A stretch of DNA of 64,000 nt from Morella rubra (lineage: Eukaryota; Streptophyta; Magnoliopsida; Fagales; Myricaceae): assembly GCA_003952965.2 (NCBI GenBank), contig CM025850.1, positions 16,372,661-16,436,660 of the forward strand, in the 5' to 3' direction. The notes beneath the pieces are model-generated. The model saw only the letters and a program-made list of their open reading frames with translations. It was not told the origin of the DNA and ran no database searches. Position 1 is the first letter of the stretch. Each line of letters starts with the position of its first letter. A program made the translations under genes and the position numbers. Positions 22,401 to 32,968 of this stretch are shown one piece after another.

Positions 22401-23055
22401 AGGGAATAGTTCCGAAGGGAACGCACAACCCTGACTTCAGGGGTAAATGGAGCGAGATAAGTTGCCCAATCAAGAAAGAATTAAAGAATTACTTTCAAGA
22501 TCATGTTAGTACGTTGTCTCATTGCATATGCAAGCATTTCATTTGGCATTCATGTACATTGATATCCATGAATATGCGAGACATGCACTATTTATTGCAT
22601 ATGATCCCTTACTGAGTCATTCGACTCACAGTTTTAAATTGTATCATTCCAGACAATATTTCAGGTGAGGAAACCTAAGAAGAGGACCTTAAAACCTAGG
22701 AGAGGGGCTGACGAGGACTTCCTCTTCCCTTTTTGTTATTTCAGTAAATTTCAGCAAAGGTTTAGAGATAATTTTTGAAAGAGCCGACATGAGCCTCCGA
22801 TGTGTGGTGGTCATGGGTTATTCGGCCCAGTAAAGTTTAGGTTTTTTTTAACCAATTGATATTTTGTGACTGTGTTGTAATTACTTCAAGTTATTGTTTG
22901 CGGAGCAGGTTCTAATGTTTCATTATGCGCATTAGTCGATATAAAAAAAAAAAAAAATTCCGCTGCAAGAATTTAGTACGTTCGCTTAAGTATTCCTTGT
23001 TGGGGATGCTCGCGGCTGTTACTACGCCCTTCGAGTTAGTGTTTGGGGCATGATA
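19432..23055. mobile_element. Large solo LTR (Ty3/gypsy-like) inside Copia A
   Basis: It begins TGTGAGACCCCGACC and ends GGGGCATGATA (expected terminal CA mutated to TA). The 5-bp TSD 'gagag' is on both sides (19427-19431, 23056-23060). These end sequences resemble long LTRs of plant Ty3/gypsy chromoviruses. No internal gag-pol, primer-binding site or second LTR is present, so unequal recombination to a solo LTR is inferred. It holds a poly-A/poly-C run, a GA-rich tract and a 22-bp minisatellite. Only its last 71 bp recur in the second copy (39156-39226). Confidence 0.68.
19798..20400. repeat. Low-complexity tracts and 22-bp minisatellite
   Basis: An A-run (about 19803-19822), a C-run followed by an A-run (about 19886-19910), and a purine tract of 'gaagaagag' units (about 20000-20125). 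Then come at least three copies of 'tttgctgcatgttggatttgag' between 20228 and 20292, with further copies to 20400. Open frames here are compositional artefacts. Confidence 0.8.
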
Positions 23056-23060
23056 GAGAG

Positions 23061-26000
23061 GCTCGTACGAAGAGCAGCAAATCGAGTATGAGACAGTGGC
23101 TTTGTAAACACATCGACCAACTAATTTTTGCTGGAAACAAAAGAAACAATCAAGGATTTGGAAGCAACTCGATCACAAACAAAATGGTAGTCTATGGAAA
23201 CATGCTTCGTCCGGGCATGTAAAACACGATTTGCAGTAAGATAAGTTCCTCCCAGATTACCACACCACAAAAAAGGGGGAGAAGAGAGAGACGCGCCAAG
23301 ATCACACAAAAGAGACTGAATCCATAACAACTCGCAAGTGGCATTAGCCACGGCCTTGTATTAGGCCTCGGTGCTAGAACGAGCAATGCTAGGTTGCTTC
23401 CGAGAATTCCAGCTGATAAGATGAGAGCCAAAAAAGACACATAATCCACCAGTGCTACGTCTATCATCAGGGCATCCCGCCCAGTCAGCATCCGAATATG
23501 CAGCAAGCACTCAAGTGGAGGAGCGAGAAAAGTGTAAGCCATAATCAATAGTGTGTCGAAGATACCAGAGAATTCGTTTGACGGCTTGCTAATGTGGAAC
23601 ACATGGAGCATGCATATACTGGCATACACGGTTTACTGCAAAAGAGAAATCGGGACGAGTAAACGAGAGATACTGAAGGCTCCCAACAACACTGCGATAT
23701 AGAGTGTGATCTTCAAAAGAGGCACCCTCCCGAGCAGACAAAGAACCGGTGGTGGCCATAGGGGTCTGTACAGGCTTACACAAAGTCATATTAGTCCTCT
23801 TCAACAAATCAGAAATGTATTGGCGTTAAGATAGTAGAAGACTAGAGGATAGGTGGTGGACCTCAACACCAAGAAAATAATGCAATTGACCTAAATCTTT
23901 GACTGGAAAGGAAGTACCCAACGTGGAGATCAAGGAGTGAATGGCAGCAGTACAAGAGTCGGTGATGACTATATCATCAACATATACTAGGAAAAAAATG
24001 CAGAGAGCACCCCGTCTATAAGTGAAGAGGGAGGAGTCAGCACGAGAGGCTGTAAAATCGAGTTCAAGCAATCGAGAACTGAGTTTGGAGAACCAGGCAC
24101 GAGGAGCTTGCTTCAGCCCATACAAAGCCTTTTGAAGCTTACAGACATGAAGAGGATAATCTGGATGAACAAAGCCGGCAAATTGGGCCATAAAAACATC
24201 CTCAGCCAAATCACCATGCAAGAATACATTATAAATGTCAAGTTGATGAAGAGTCCAACCAAATTGAATAGCCAAAGAGATAACTAACCGAACAGTAGAG
24301 GGCTTGACTACAGGACTAAAAGTCTCCTGATAGTCAAGGCCATGTTGTTGATGGAAGCCTTTGGCAACAAGGCTTGCTTTTTTGCGCTCGACATCTCCAT
24401 TGGCAAGAAACTTGGTGCGAAAGATCCATTTACAACCGAGCACATTTTGAGAAGGGGTAGGAGGAACCAAGGTCCAAGTATGGGTCTGTAAAAGAGCATG
24501 AAATTCTACTTGCATGGCCTGTCACCACTCAAGATGCTTAAGAGCCTCAGTGACAGAGGTAGGTTCAGTAGGAACTGAAGAACCCGTGGTGAGATGAGCC
24601 CTTGGGGAAGGCCAAAGAAGAGTGCCATCGGTGTACTATTTTGGGTGACGAATGCGCGTGGGACAACAAGGAAGGGGAGGAGGTACAGAGGAAGAGGACA
24701 AATTGTAAGGAGAGACCTCGAGAGTTATCTGTGGGGCAATAGCAGCAGTCGAAGGACTAGTGGTCTGTGGAGAAGCAGGCGAAGAGACTGAAGGGTCATC
24801 GGTGGGGCCAGGGGACAAAGGCTGCATAGGTGTCAGAGCGGCAGGAAAAGCCGAGTGAGGGGAAGCTAAAGTAAGAGATAGAGGAAGTGTTGTCATAGGA
24901 ACCGAGGAAGACACAGACTCGGCAAAAGAGGATGTGTGAAAAGGAAAAAGTTGCTCATCGAAAATAACATTTCGAGAGATGTAGAACCGAGTAGTGGGAA
25001 CATGATAGCAGAGATAGCCCTTATGGTCAAGGCTTTATCCAATAAAAACACATAAAGTGGAGCGTAAATCCAATTTGTGTCTATTATAAGGACGAAGGTG
25101 AGGATAACATGCAGACCCAAACACACAAAGAAATTTTTAATCAGGGTGTTTATGAAATAAAAGAAAGAAAGGAGACACTTTCTGAGTAACAGGACTTTGT
25201 AACCTATTAATAAGGAAAACGGCAGCACGGAAAGCATCAAGCCAAAACTGCTGAGGCATACCATCATGAGCCAAGAGTGCAGGGCCAGACTCAACAATAT
25301 GTCTGTGCTTGCGCTCAACAGAACCATTTTGCTGGTGAATATGAGGACAACTTCGTCGATGAGTGATGCCTTGGGAGATGAGAAAAGTATGAAGAGAGTG
25401 AAATTCCCCACCCCAATCAGTTTGAACAGACAAAATTTTTAGCATAAAGAACCGTTCCACTGTCTTTTGAAAATTAACAAAATGATTGTAGACATTAGAT
25501 TTACATTGCAAAGGAAAAAACCATGTCTACCGGCTAAAAGCATCTACAATAGAAAGATAAAATCGAAAACCCTCCCTAGAGACCACCGGAGCAGGACCCT
25601 AGACATCCATAAACAGAAGTTGTAGTGGACGAGTGCTGGGTGTGGAAGACTGGGGAAAGGGGAGAGAGTGCGACTTGGCCTGGCAGCAAGCTGAATAAAG
25701 ACTAGAGACAGGGAGCGGTGTAGCTGGAAGTTGAAACCGATGCAAGATATGTCGAACTACTGCCATGGAAGGATGCCCTAACCGTTGGTGCCAGTGAGAG
25801 ACCAAGGTACGCTCACTCACACACGTTTGAGGTGAAGAAGACAAAACTGGAGACACTGAAGAGGCAGTAGTTGGAAGGGTGTATAACCCATTTCTAATAG
25901 GGCCTCGGAGAAGAATGGTTCCTGTGTGAAGATCCTTGACACAAAAGAAGGAAGAGTGAAACTCAAAATATACAAAGTTATCTTCATAAAATTGACATAC

Positions 26001-27193
26001 AAAGAGTAAGTTTTTGGCAATTAAAGGAACATGAAGTAAATTTCGGAGAAGGAGATTGCCATGGGAGGTGGAGAGAGTAGAGTTGCCAATATGCTGAATC
26101 GGAAGAGCTGAACCATCCCTAACCCGAACTTGATCTTCGCCAGTATATTCAAAAGGATTGATGGTGAAGTTGGAGAAGTCATTCATCATATGATTTGTAG
26201 CAGCCGAATCTAGGTACCAGTTGGAGTCGAGAACCGAAGGCAGGGAGCTGTAATGAGCAGCAAAGGAAGGCAGAGGAGGAGCCTGAAAGGACTAGTTGAA
26301 CCTGTTATAATAGTTCAACGCAGTATGACCTGTCTTAAAACTTACTTGGCACACAGGCCGATCTTCAGTGAAAAATAGAGGAGAAGGACCTCTGCGACCT
26401 CGACCTCCACCATTTTGCCTCTACCGCGGCCACGATGGCGACCAGAACCATGACCTCCACGATAAGGAGCACCCTGAGGTTTAGCCGAGAGATTTGCAGC
26501 GATCTTAGAGGTAGGTAGAGAAGAAGCATGGTGAGACAGCCAAGCCTCATGGGTAAGAAGATGGCTGTATAATTCCTCAGAGGAAGGAGGATCGAATCTG
26601 GTGGTGACTGAGGTGACCAGAGAGTCATCCTCAATACCTAAACCCACAAGCAAATAGGAGTAGAACTCAGTAGAGTCCAAAGGGCATCCAGCTGCAGCCA
26701 TAGTGTCAGAGAGGAGTTTGGTCTTACGGAAAAAATCGGTAATGGAGTTTGAGCCCTTTTTCAGGGTAGCAAGTTGAAAGTGGAGCTGACCCAAACAAGC
26801 TTAGGTTTTAGAAGCAAATAGACTTTCAAGTGCAAGCCAAACATACCGAGATATAGCCAAACCAATAACTTGAGCAATCAAGTTTTCAGAAAGGGATGAG
26901 ATAAGAGCACTGAGTATCAACTAGTCTTGTTGAACCCATTGTGTAGAAGCAGGATTTGGAGTAGTAGAGCCTGGAAGAAGAAGAGCTGGAGGAGGCAGAG
27001 AGCCATCAACGTAGCCAAAGAGATGCTGGCCTCTAAGATAAGGAACCATCTGAGCTTTCCACAGCAGATAGTTGTCATTGGTAAGCTTCACGTAGACTAG
27101 ATGTGGTGGGGAGGTGATATTATTGATAACGGGGGTGGAGGAAGGAGAAGAGGTAGGTGGAATAGCACTCACAACCTCTTCGTCGTCGGCCAT
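23061..27193 (-). pseudogene. Copia A gag-pol, decayed
   Basis: The start is MADDEEVVSA at 27193, a Copia gag with LTNDNYLLWKAQMVPYLRG. Gag continues at 26794-26342 and ends in an RG-rich region. The protease has DSAATNH near 26200. The GAG-pre-integrase HWHQRLGH is near 25790. Integrase keeps MDV, QTDWGGEF and NGSVERKHRH. RT spans 24515-23826 with LDIYNVFLHGDL, LYGLKQAPRAWF and YVDDIV. RNase H spans about 23600-23061 with TKPLSH at its end. In-frame stops occur at 26921, 25599, about 24520, 23826 and about 23352, with frameshifts around 26340 and 25137. No polyprotein can be made. Family knowledge gives the domain order; the breaks are read directly. Confidence 0.85.
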
Positions 27194-27211
27194 TTGACAC
27201 TTAGTCTAAAA

Positions 27212-27223
27212 GCTTTGATACCA
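27212..27223 (-). promoter_or_regulatory. Primer-binding site of Copia A
   Basis: Minus strand TGGTATCAAAGC, directly inside the 5' LTR. It matches the initiator-methionine tRNA 3' end except for one base (usual Copia PBS TGGTATCAGAGC). Confidence 0.85.
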
Positions 27224-27497
27224 TGATAAAAGACAAGAAACTGAATCCATAATGATTGCTTCTGATTCTCATTAACGTTGCATGGAAATGCACAGTTTTA
27301 TACATTGTTGCTCTAACAGCTTTTCCTAGAAATGCGGTGATTTCACCACATATTACATCTCTCAATGCAGTGTTGACACGTAGAGATATTCTGTTAGAAA
27401 AGCTACACTAGAATATTTGTAGAGTAGGTGAGGTGGCTTGAGGCAGTAATGATGCCTCTGCTCGGGACGCCTTAGTAATAGAACGCGATTCTCTACA
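27224..27497 (-). repeat. 5' LTR of Copia A
   Basis: 274 bp, TG...CA, paired with 19116-19393. It is followed by the TSD acctt at 27498-27502. Confidence 0.88.
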
Positions 27498-27502
27498 ACC
27501 TT

Positions 27503-27829
27503 TGACCTTTGACCTTTGACCTTTGTTATTGAAATGAAACATACAAGGTTGTGAATACACAAAAGAAAACAAACTTACTGCCTACACCTTACTGCCCAAC
27601 ACTCAGAGCACAAGCAATTAAACACTCCTCTAAATCACCAGGTCCACAACCCCTGAGCCTTTTGAGGAGACAAACGACATGACATACTGACACGTAACCC
27701 CATTAGAATCACACACAAACTCCTTCGCCAATTCATGTAGAAAAGGAGGGCGTCAATGTCAAAAGCGATATCTATCTCCCAACTCTTTTGTAAAAAGAGA
27801 AGGAGAACAAAGGCCACAGATGCAGCCTT
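27503..27829. other. Pack-MULE interior: TTTGACC array and AGO 3' flank or other cargo
   Basis: It starts with tandem TTTGACC units (27503-27528) that continue the array left of Copia A. Beyond it lies sequence downstream of the AGO stop position, perhaps its 3' UTR or a second captured piece (minus-strand frame with FLHELAKEFVCDSNGV). No family is recognised. Confidence 0.4.
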
Positions 27830-28035
27830 CTAGACAAAAAAACATTATATATTCCAAGTCAGCATGCAACTTGAAGAAATCTTGATGAGGTGGTGACGCT
27901 GACAACGCTAATGATGTGGAAGAGGATGCTCTTGTACCTGGATTCACGTACACCCCCTCCATTGCCTCATAGTAGAGTCGTCCTCTGTAAACAAGAAGGT
28001 CAGCATAGTACACTTGCGGTACTAATGACATAGGT
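27830..28035 (-). pseudogene. ARGONAUTE (AGO2/3 clade) C-terminal fragment, 3' part
   Basis: The minus-strand frame reads MSLVPQVYYADLLVYRGRLY, then an Ala/Ser-rich linker, then FFKLHADLEYIMFF. This is the end of a plant AGO PIWI domain. AGO proteins bind small RNAs and cleave or silence targets. The third catalytic position, in YYAxL, is Asp (codon 27999-28001). AGO1-type proteins have His there, and Asp marks the AGO2/AGO3 clade (DDD triad). The normal ending would be MFF plus one residue and stop. A run of seven A on the plus strand (27834-27840) adds one base and shifts the frame past the stop at 27830-27832 into 20-odd foreign residues. The piece continues upstream at 32130-32421 across Copia B. 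It is non-functional as a slicer because the first two Asp are absent. Confidence 0.85.
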
Positions 28036-28208
28036 TGTTATGATTTGTACTGAATAATTCGTTGTATTCAAATGAATAGCTTACATTTGTTTATATACAC
28101 GAAGACTCTATGTAAAACTAACTCAGCTAACATAACTGCATTATTCTAACAACTGAGCAATTCTAGAACTAATATCTCTTTACATCCAGAACTTTCTACT
28201 ATCTAATA
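28036..28208 (-). repeat. 3' LTR of Copia B
   Basis: It matches 31960-32129. It starts 'tgttatgatttgtactg' on the plus strand and ends 'tactatctaata'. The expected terminal CA is mutated in both LTRs. Confidence 0.85.
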
Positions 28209-28273
28209 GTCCCCATCAAGCTGGACTGTGTATATTAAGCAATCCAAGCTTGGTAACAAGAAAGATAAACTTC

Positions 28274-31200
28274 TCAAAAAACTAGAGGCTTCGTCAGCAA
28301 ATCTGCTAGCTGATGTTCTGATGTAACATGTAAGGTTTTGAGCAGATGTTGATGCACCATTTCTCTAACCAGATGGCAGTCAATGTCTATATGCTTTGTC
28401 CTCTCATGGAATACCGGATTTGCTGCTATGTGTAATGCAGCTTGGCTGTCACAAAATAACAGTGCTGGTTGTGCATGATCAATGAGAAGATCATGAAGAA
28501 GAGCACGCAGCCATTTCAGCTCACAACACGTCATAGCCATTGACCTATACTCGGCCTCAGCTGAAGATCTACTTACTGTAACTTGCTTCTTTGATTTCCA
28601 AGATATAAGGGAGTCAGCTAGGAAAATAGTGTATCCTGTGACAGACCTTCGGGTGTCTGGACATGCTGCCCAGTTAGCATCACAAAAGGCCTTCAATTGA
28701 ATGGTTGATGAACTGGACAAGAAAATGCCCTGCCCTGAAGACCCCTTCAAATACTTATCAACTCGAATTGCAGCATCATGATGGAACTGGCGTGGCTGAG
28801 ACAAGAACTGGCTTAGAGAATTAACAGCAAAACTAATGTTAGGTCGTGTGATGGTTAAATATAGAAGTCCGCCTACTAGCCTTCTATAAGAACTTGGGTC
28901 TTCAAGTAATGAACCATCAGTACTATTAAGTCTGGAATTAAAATCCATTGGAGTTCTAATTGGTTTAGCAGCTAATAAACCCATATCGGCAATGATTTCC
29001 ATGACATACTTTCTTTGGCAAAGAGAAATACCCTTGTCAGATCATGCAACCTCAAGTCCAAGGATAAACTTAAGAGAACCTAAGTCTTTAAGTTTAAAAA
29101 CCGAGTCTAACCAAGTCTTCAAGGAGCTGACATCAGAAGGAGAGTTGCTAGCAAGGATGATATCATCCACATATACCAAAGAGCAATGAAATCAGCACCG
29201 TTAGACTTGATAAAGAGAGAGTAATCAGACTTGGATTGTGTGAAACCATATGTAAGCAAAGTAGTAGAGAATTTAGAGAACCATTGTCTGCTGGCCTGCT
29301 TCAATCCATATAGAGATTTTTGAAGCTTACAAACCCTGTTATCACCCGGATGTGAAAAACCAAGAGGAAGCTTCATAAAAACGTCTTCTTCCAAATCTCT
29401 ATGAAGAAAGCATTGTTTACATCTAATTGATGTAAATCCCATTTGTTAACAGCTGCTAATGCAAGAAGACACCTAAGTTTTGCAACAGGGGAAAAAGTAT
29501 CAAAAAAATCAATACCCTCTTGTTGGGTGTAACCCTCTGCAACTAACCTAGCTTTGTGTCTTTCTAGTGTGCCATCAGCCCGAAACTTACATTTGTATAC
29601 CAATTTGCACCCAATTGCAACCTTACCAGGAGGTAAATCAGTCAGATCCCAAGTGTGGTTAAGTTCTAGAGCTGTAATCTCAGCTTGCATAGCCTCTCTC
29701 CAAGCAGCTGATTTAACAGCCTCATGATACAATTTTGGTTCAACATGACTGGAAATGGATAAGGTGTATGCTTTATGAGGTGGTGACAAACGATCATAGG
29801 AAATGTAAGAAGAAATAGGATATAAAAGAGAAGGAACAGACCCTGTACATGGAGATGCAGAGTTTGAATTACTAAGTTGCACTTGGGCCATTTGACAATG
29901 AAAATTCTGCAAGTAACCGGCTGCCTTCTGATCCTGGAAGATTTTCTAATAGGTAATGGAACAGGTTGCTGTGAGATAGAAACATCAGTAGAGTTGGATG
30001 GAATGGACTGATGTGAATTTGATGGCAATAATGTATCTGTAGGAGTTGACTGATGGTTCTGTGAGAATGAATCTGATATAGAATTTTCAGTTGGTGTTTT
30101 GACAGCTGAATTTTGAAGAGGAGTTTCAATAGCTGAATTTTGAGAAGGAAAATGACAATCATCAAGAGATGTGGGGGGGGTATTAGGATGAACTATATTG
30201 GAAAAAATATTGTCAGTAGCAGATGATGGAATAGACTGAAAAGGAAAATTTTCATAGAACATGTCGGGAAATGAGAATTTTGTTTGTAGAGACATCCAGA
30301 ACTTTATAGCTTTTTGTACCAGATGGATATCCTAGGAAAATACAAGGAATTGATCTAGGATCAAATTTATTCCTAGAATGAGAGTGAGTAGAGACATAGG
30401 CTAGACAACCAAAAGTTTTGAAGTAGGAGCAATCTGGTGGTTTGCACAAGTTCATATGGTGATTTATGGTGAAGTAATGGGGTTGGTAACCTATTGGTGA
30501 TGTGGACAGCAGTGACTGTGCAATGACTCCAGAAATAAATGGGAAGGTATGCTTGAAACCGAAGTGATCTAGCTACATTAAGGATGTGTTGATGTTTCCT
30601 TTCTACTACAGAATTTTGTCGGGGAGTGTATCCGCAGCTCTTTTGGCGGATAATGCCATGACGATTGTAGAATTCAGTCATAGCAAATTCAAGTCCATTG
30701 TCAGATCGAATTATTTTGATGGACTGATTGAATTGAGTTTTAACTAAATGATAAAAGGATTGAAGATAGGATCTGGTCTCAGGTTTGTTTTTCATGAGAT
30801 AAACCCATGTACATCTTGAAAAATTATCAACAATAGAGAGAAAAAATCGAAAACCATCATGAGAAGTTATAGGGAAAGGTCCCCAAATGTTACAATGGAC
30901 AAGCTGAAAAATAGACTGAGTAGTAGATTCACTATGCGAAAAAGGAAGTTTCCTTTGTTTGCTTAAGTGACAGATTGAACAATGTGAAGGAGTGGAAAAT
31001 TGAGACTGATGAACACCAGAATTAGGTAAGCTAGATTTTATTAATTGTAATCTTGAATATGACAAATGTCCCAAATGACAATGCCATAGAAAATTTGATT
31101 TATTTGAACTGGTATTACATGAGAAGTGCTGAGAATCAGAAGGTGCTGAACTCGGCAGAAACTGATATAGGCCTTGATGGAGCTTAGCAATTCCAATCGT

Positions 31201-31950
31201 TCTCCAGTGGGTAAGCTCCTGAATATAACAATAACCATAAAGAAAAATCAAATAACAAGAAATATCAGAAGTTAATTTGCTTACTGATATTAGATTGACA
31301 GAGAAATGAGGGATGTACAATACTTTGGTGAGTACAATTTTTTTATAAGATATGTTGTGCTGATATGTGTGGCAACAACAGATTGACCATTATGGAGTTT
31401 GACTTGAATATTGGGGAGTGTTGAAGACACGGGGTCCATTAGATTGAGTGAATTGTTCCCTTAGATCATTCCAGAGATGCTTAGCCGAATCAACATACAT
31501 CATAGAGCCAGCAATATCTTTAGAAATGGAATTGAGCAACCATGAGGTGACCATCATGTTGCATTTGAGCCAATCGAAATATGAAGGACTCTCTGAACTT
31601 GGTTTGGGAAGAGTACCATCGATGAAGCCAATCTTGTTTTTGATTGTGAGGGCCATGAGCATGGAGCGACTCCATGTTGAGTAATTTTGTGCACCTAGCA
31701 AAAGCTGTGACACAAGGATTGCTCCAGGATTCTTGGCTTGATGCAAAAACAGAGGATTGGATGGGTTATCGGTGATGGAGAAGGGATTAGTTGAGAATTG
31801 ATTTTGAACTGGTGGTGGTGGAGGATTGGAAACTCGTGGTGAAGAAGCAAAGGAGACACTGGTTCTGTAGCCATGAAGAATTCTCGTAGCTTTCAACAAA
31901 ACAGAGGAAGGAAAATATTGCGGAAGCTTTGAAAAATCAGAGAAAATGCT
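28274..31950 (-). pseudogene. Copia B gag-pol, decayed and internally deleted
   Basis: Gag (to about 31440) has NPGAILVSQLLLGAQNYSTW and NKIGFIDGTLPKP, the Retrotran_gag_3 pattern. It then passes abruptly to MYIPHFSVNLISVSKL (31320), which is past the protease active site. The zinc knuckle and the protease core are therefore missing. Pre-integrase is HCHLGHLSYSRL. Integrase has HCNIWGPF, where the first catalytic Asp is replaced by Asn. IRSDNGLEF and NSVVERKHQH keep the other two acidic residues. RT has [18 protein letters not shown] and LYGLKQASRQWF, with frameshifts near 29400 and just before YVDDI (about 29165). RNase H (29002-28274) is open and ends LADLLTKPLVF. Non-autonomous. Confidence 0.85.
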
Positions 31951-31959
31951 CTGATACCA
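31948..31959 (-). promoter_or_regulatory. Primer-binding site of Copia B
   Basis: Minus strand TGGTATCAGAGC adjoining the 5' LTR; a perfect match to the usual initiator-tRNA-Met Copia PBS. Confidence 0.9.
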
Positions 31960-32129
31960 TGTTATGACTTGTACTGAATAATTCGTTAAATTCAAATGAA
32001 TAGCATACATCTGTTTATATACACGAAGACTCTATGTAAAACTAACTCAGCTAACATAACTGCATTATTTTAGAACTGAGCTTCTAGAACTAATATCTGT
32101 TTACATCCAGAACTTTCTACTATCTAATG
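31960..32129 (-). repeat. 5' LTR of Copia B
   Basis: 170 bp, paired with 28036-28208. It is followed by the TSD caggt, which is also the Lys-Pro end of the split AGO frame. Confidence 0.85.
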
Positions 32130-32421
32130 CAGGTTTAGTACATCGAGCAAATGTAAAACACAAGTCATATATGAGCTTCTGCAACCGGTTAGAAGTGAAC
32201 CTATGCTCATCCCACAGGACAAGGTAATGCGTGGGCTTGCTTGTCCCAATGCTTCCATAGTGGCTACAAAGATAGAAGTCAAATTCGAATGGGTGAACCA
32301 CGAATTGTGTCCACATCTGTGCCCGGGTATACATTGCCAGTAGAGCACCCGTCCCCGGACTGGCTTGAAAGAACCGCGTTTGGTGTCGCTTTTGGGCCAC
32401 AATAATAGTGATGGTTGGAGA
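32130..32421 (-). pseudogene. ARGONAUTE (AGO2/3 clade) C-terminal fragment, 5' part
   Basis: The minus-strand frame contains SPTITIIVAQKRHQTRFF, then HPFEFDFYLCSHYGSIGTSK, then PTHYLVLWDE, and LQKLIYDLCFTFARCTKP. This is the unmistakable PIWI-domain sequence of plant AGO2/AGO3-type proteins. It joins to MSLVPQVYYAD at 28031 once Copia B is removed. The stretch between TRFF and HPFEFDF differs from the family in wording and keeps an open frame. About 160-170 AGO residues are represented in total. The PAZ and MID domains and the two upstream catalytic Asp are absent, so only the last exon was captured. Upstream of about 32421 the frame stays open to 32529 but is not AGO-like to me. Confidence 0.87.
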
Positions 32422-32805
32422 AACGTCGCTTTCTTGAGCTCTTTCGGATTCTGGGCTCGAAGCCTCTAGCGTTTGGACATCGGGTGTGTTGATTCTAGCG
32501 CTAGTCGCAACTGTTGGCACCATCGTCAAAAGCCGGAGCTACAATTCATTGGCTTTCGAGCCTCTTAAGTCAACGACGAAGACATTGAAGACAAAGAAGA
32601 AACTTCTCCGTTGTCATCATCTTCTTTCGAAGACGAAAAGGAAGAACACTACGAGGAACCCGAGTCGCATACGTCCTTTTGTGTTGTTTGTAACAGCAAT
32701 GAAGACGAAGTCAACGTTTTGTTTCAAAACGCACCGCTTGCGTCTTTTATTTTCTTCAAATTCAACGAGGGCAGTTTCTTATATTCAGAAAGGGTGGGCT
32801 CATGT
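32422..32805. other. Pack-MULE interior cargo, unidentified
   Basis: A GC-moderate segment with open frames on the plus strand, including 32611-32820 (acidic start MSSSSFEDEKEEHYEEPESH) and 32486-32839. No family is recognised. It may be another captured fragment or an element-specific sequence; expression is unknown. Confidence 0.35.
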
Positions 32806-32968
32806 GCTTGTCAGATATAACGGAAAACGTGCAAGTTAATGCTAAAACTGATCCCGAACGGAAATGAAACGAGACATGTAGATTAAGGTGGTAAGTTGGA
32901 ACGAGTTGGAACTTAGGGGATTTTTAAGATTGGAGTTTAAGTTGGTAGGGAGAAATTGTAATTAGTCC
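32806..32968 (-). repeat. Right TIR of the Pack-MULE
   Basis: Inverse partner of 18608-18770. It ends 'aaattgtaattagtcc' and is followed by the TSD tttctagat at 32969-32977. Confidence 0.82.

Larger units (their letters stand above)
19116..27497 (-). mobile_element. Copia element A (Ale/Retrofit-like), with nested solo LTR
   Basis: A minus-strand Ty1/Copia element. The LTRs are 19116-19393 (3') and 27224-27497 (5'), ends TG...CA, with a few percent differences and small indels between them. The 5-bp TSD 'acctt' lies at 19111-19115 and 27498-27502. The primer-binding site TGGTATCAAAGC is at 27223-27212 and a polypurine tract (GCAGGGGGA) abuts the 3' LTR. Order on the minus strand: gag, protease, integrase, RT, RNase H. 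A 3.6 kb solo LTR (19432-23055) sits just downstream of pol. It landed in a TTTGACC array of the Pack-MULE. The lineage name is inferred from RT/integrase wording only. Confidence 0.88.
28036..32129 (-). mobile_element. Copia element B, inserted in the AGO fragment
   Basis: A minus-strand Copia element of 4.1 kb. The LTRs of about 170 bp are 28036-28208 (3') and 31960-32129 (5'), alike except for substitutions and a small indel. The PBS TGGTATCAGAGC is at 31959-31948. A purine tract (TTGATGGGGAC) is next to the 3' LTR. The TSD is taggt (28031-28035) against caggt (32130-32134), one mismatch. The interrupted reading frame TKP|MSLVPQ confirms the site. The element is shorter than a normal Copia because the end of gag and the protease are deleted. 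Confidence 0.88.
18608..32968. mobile_element. Pack-MULE carrying an AGO2/3 fragment, split by two Copia elements
   Basis: A perfect 9-bp direct repeat, tttctagat, flanks the element (18599-18607 and 32969-32977). Its ends are long inverted repeats: 'gggttaattacaa' at 18608 against the complement of 'ttgtaattagtcc' ending at 32968, alignable over about 160 bp. A 9-bp TSD with long TIRs is diagnostic of Mutator-like elements. Removing Copia A (19116-27497) and Copia B (28036-32129) leaves about 1.9 kb. Between the TIRs lie a GC-richer unknown fragment (18790-18990), a TTTGACC microsatellite, the AGO fragment (27830-28035 plus 32130-32421) and unknown cargo (32422-32805). No MURA transposase is present. 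It is therefore a non-autonomous, gene-capturing (Pack-) MULE. Confidence 0.85.

Noticed and set aside
24594..24791. Plus-strand open frame opposite the Copia A pol (also 40765-40962)
   Set aside because: It is the complement of the low-complexity Pro/Ser-rich linker of the polyprotein.
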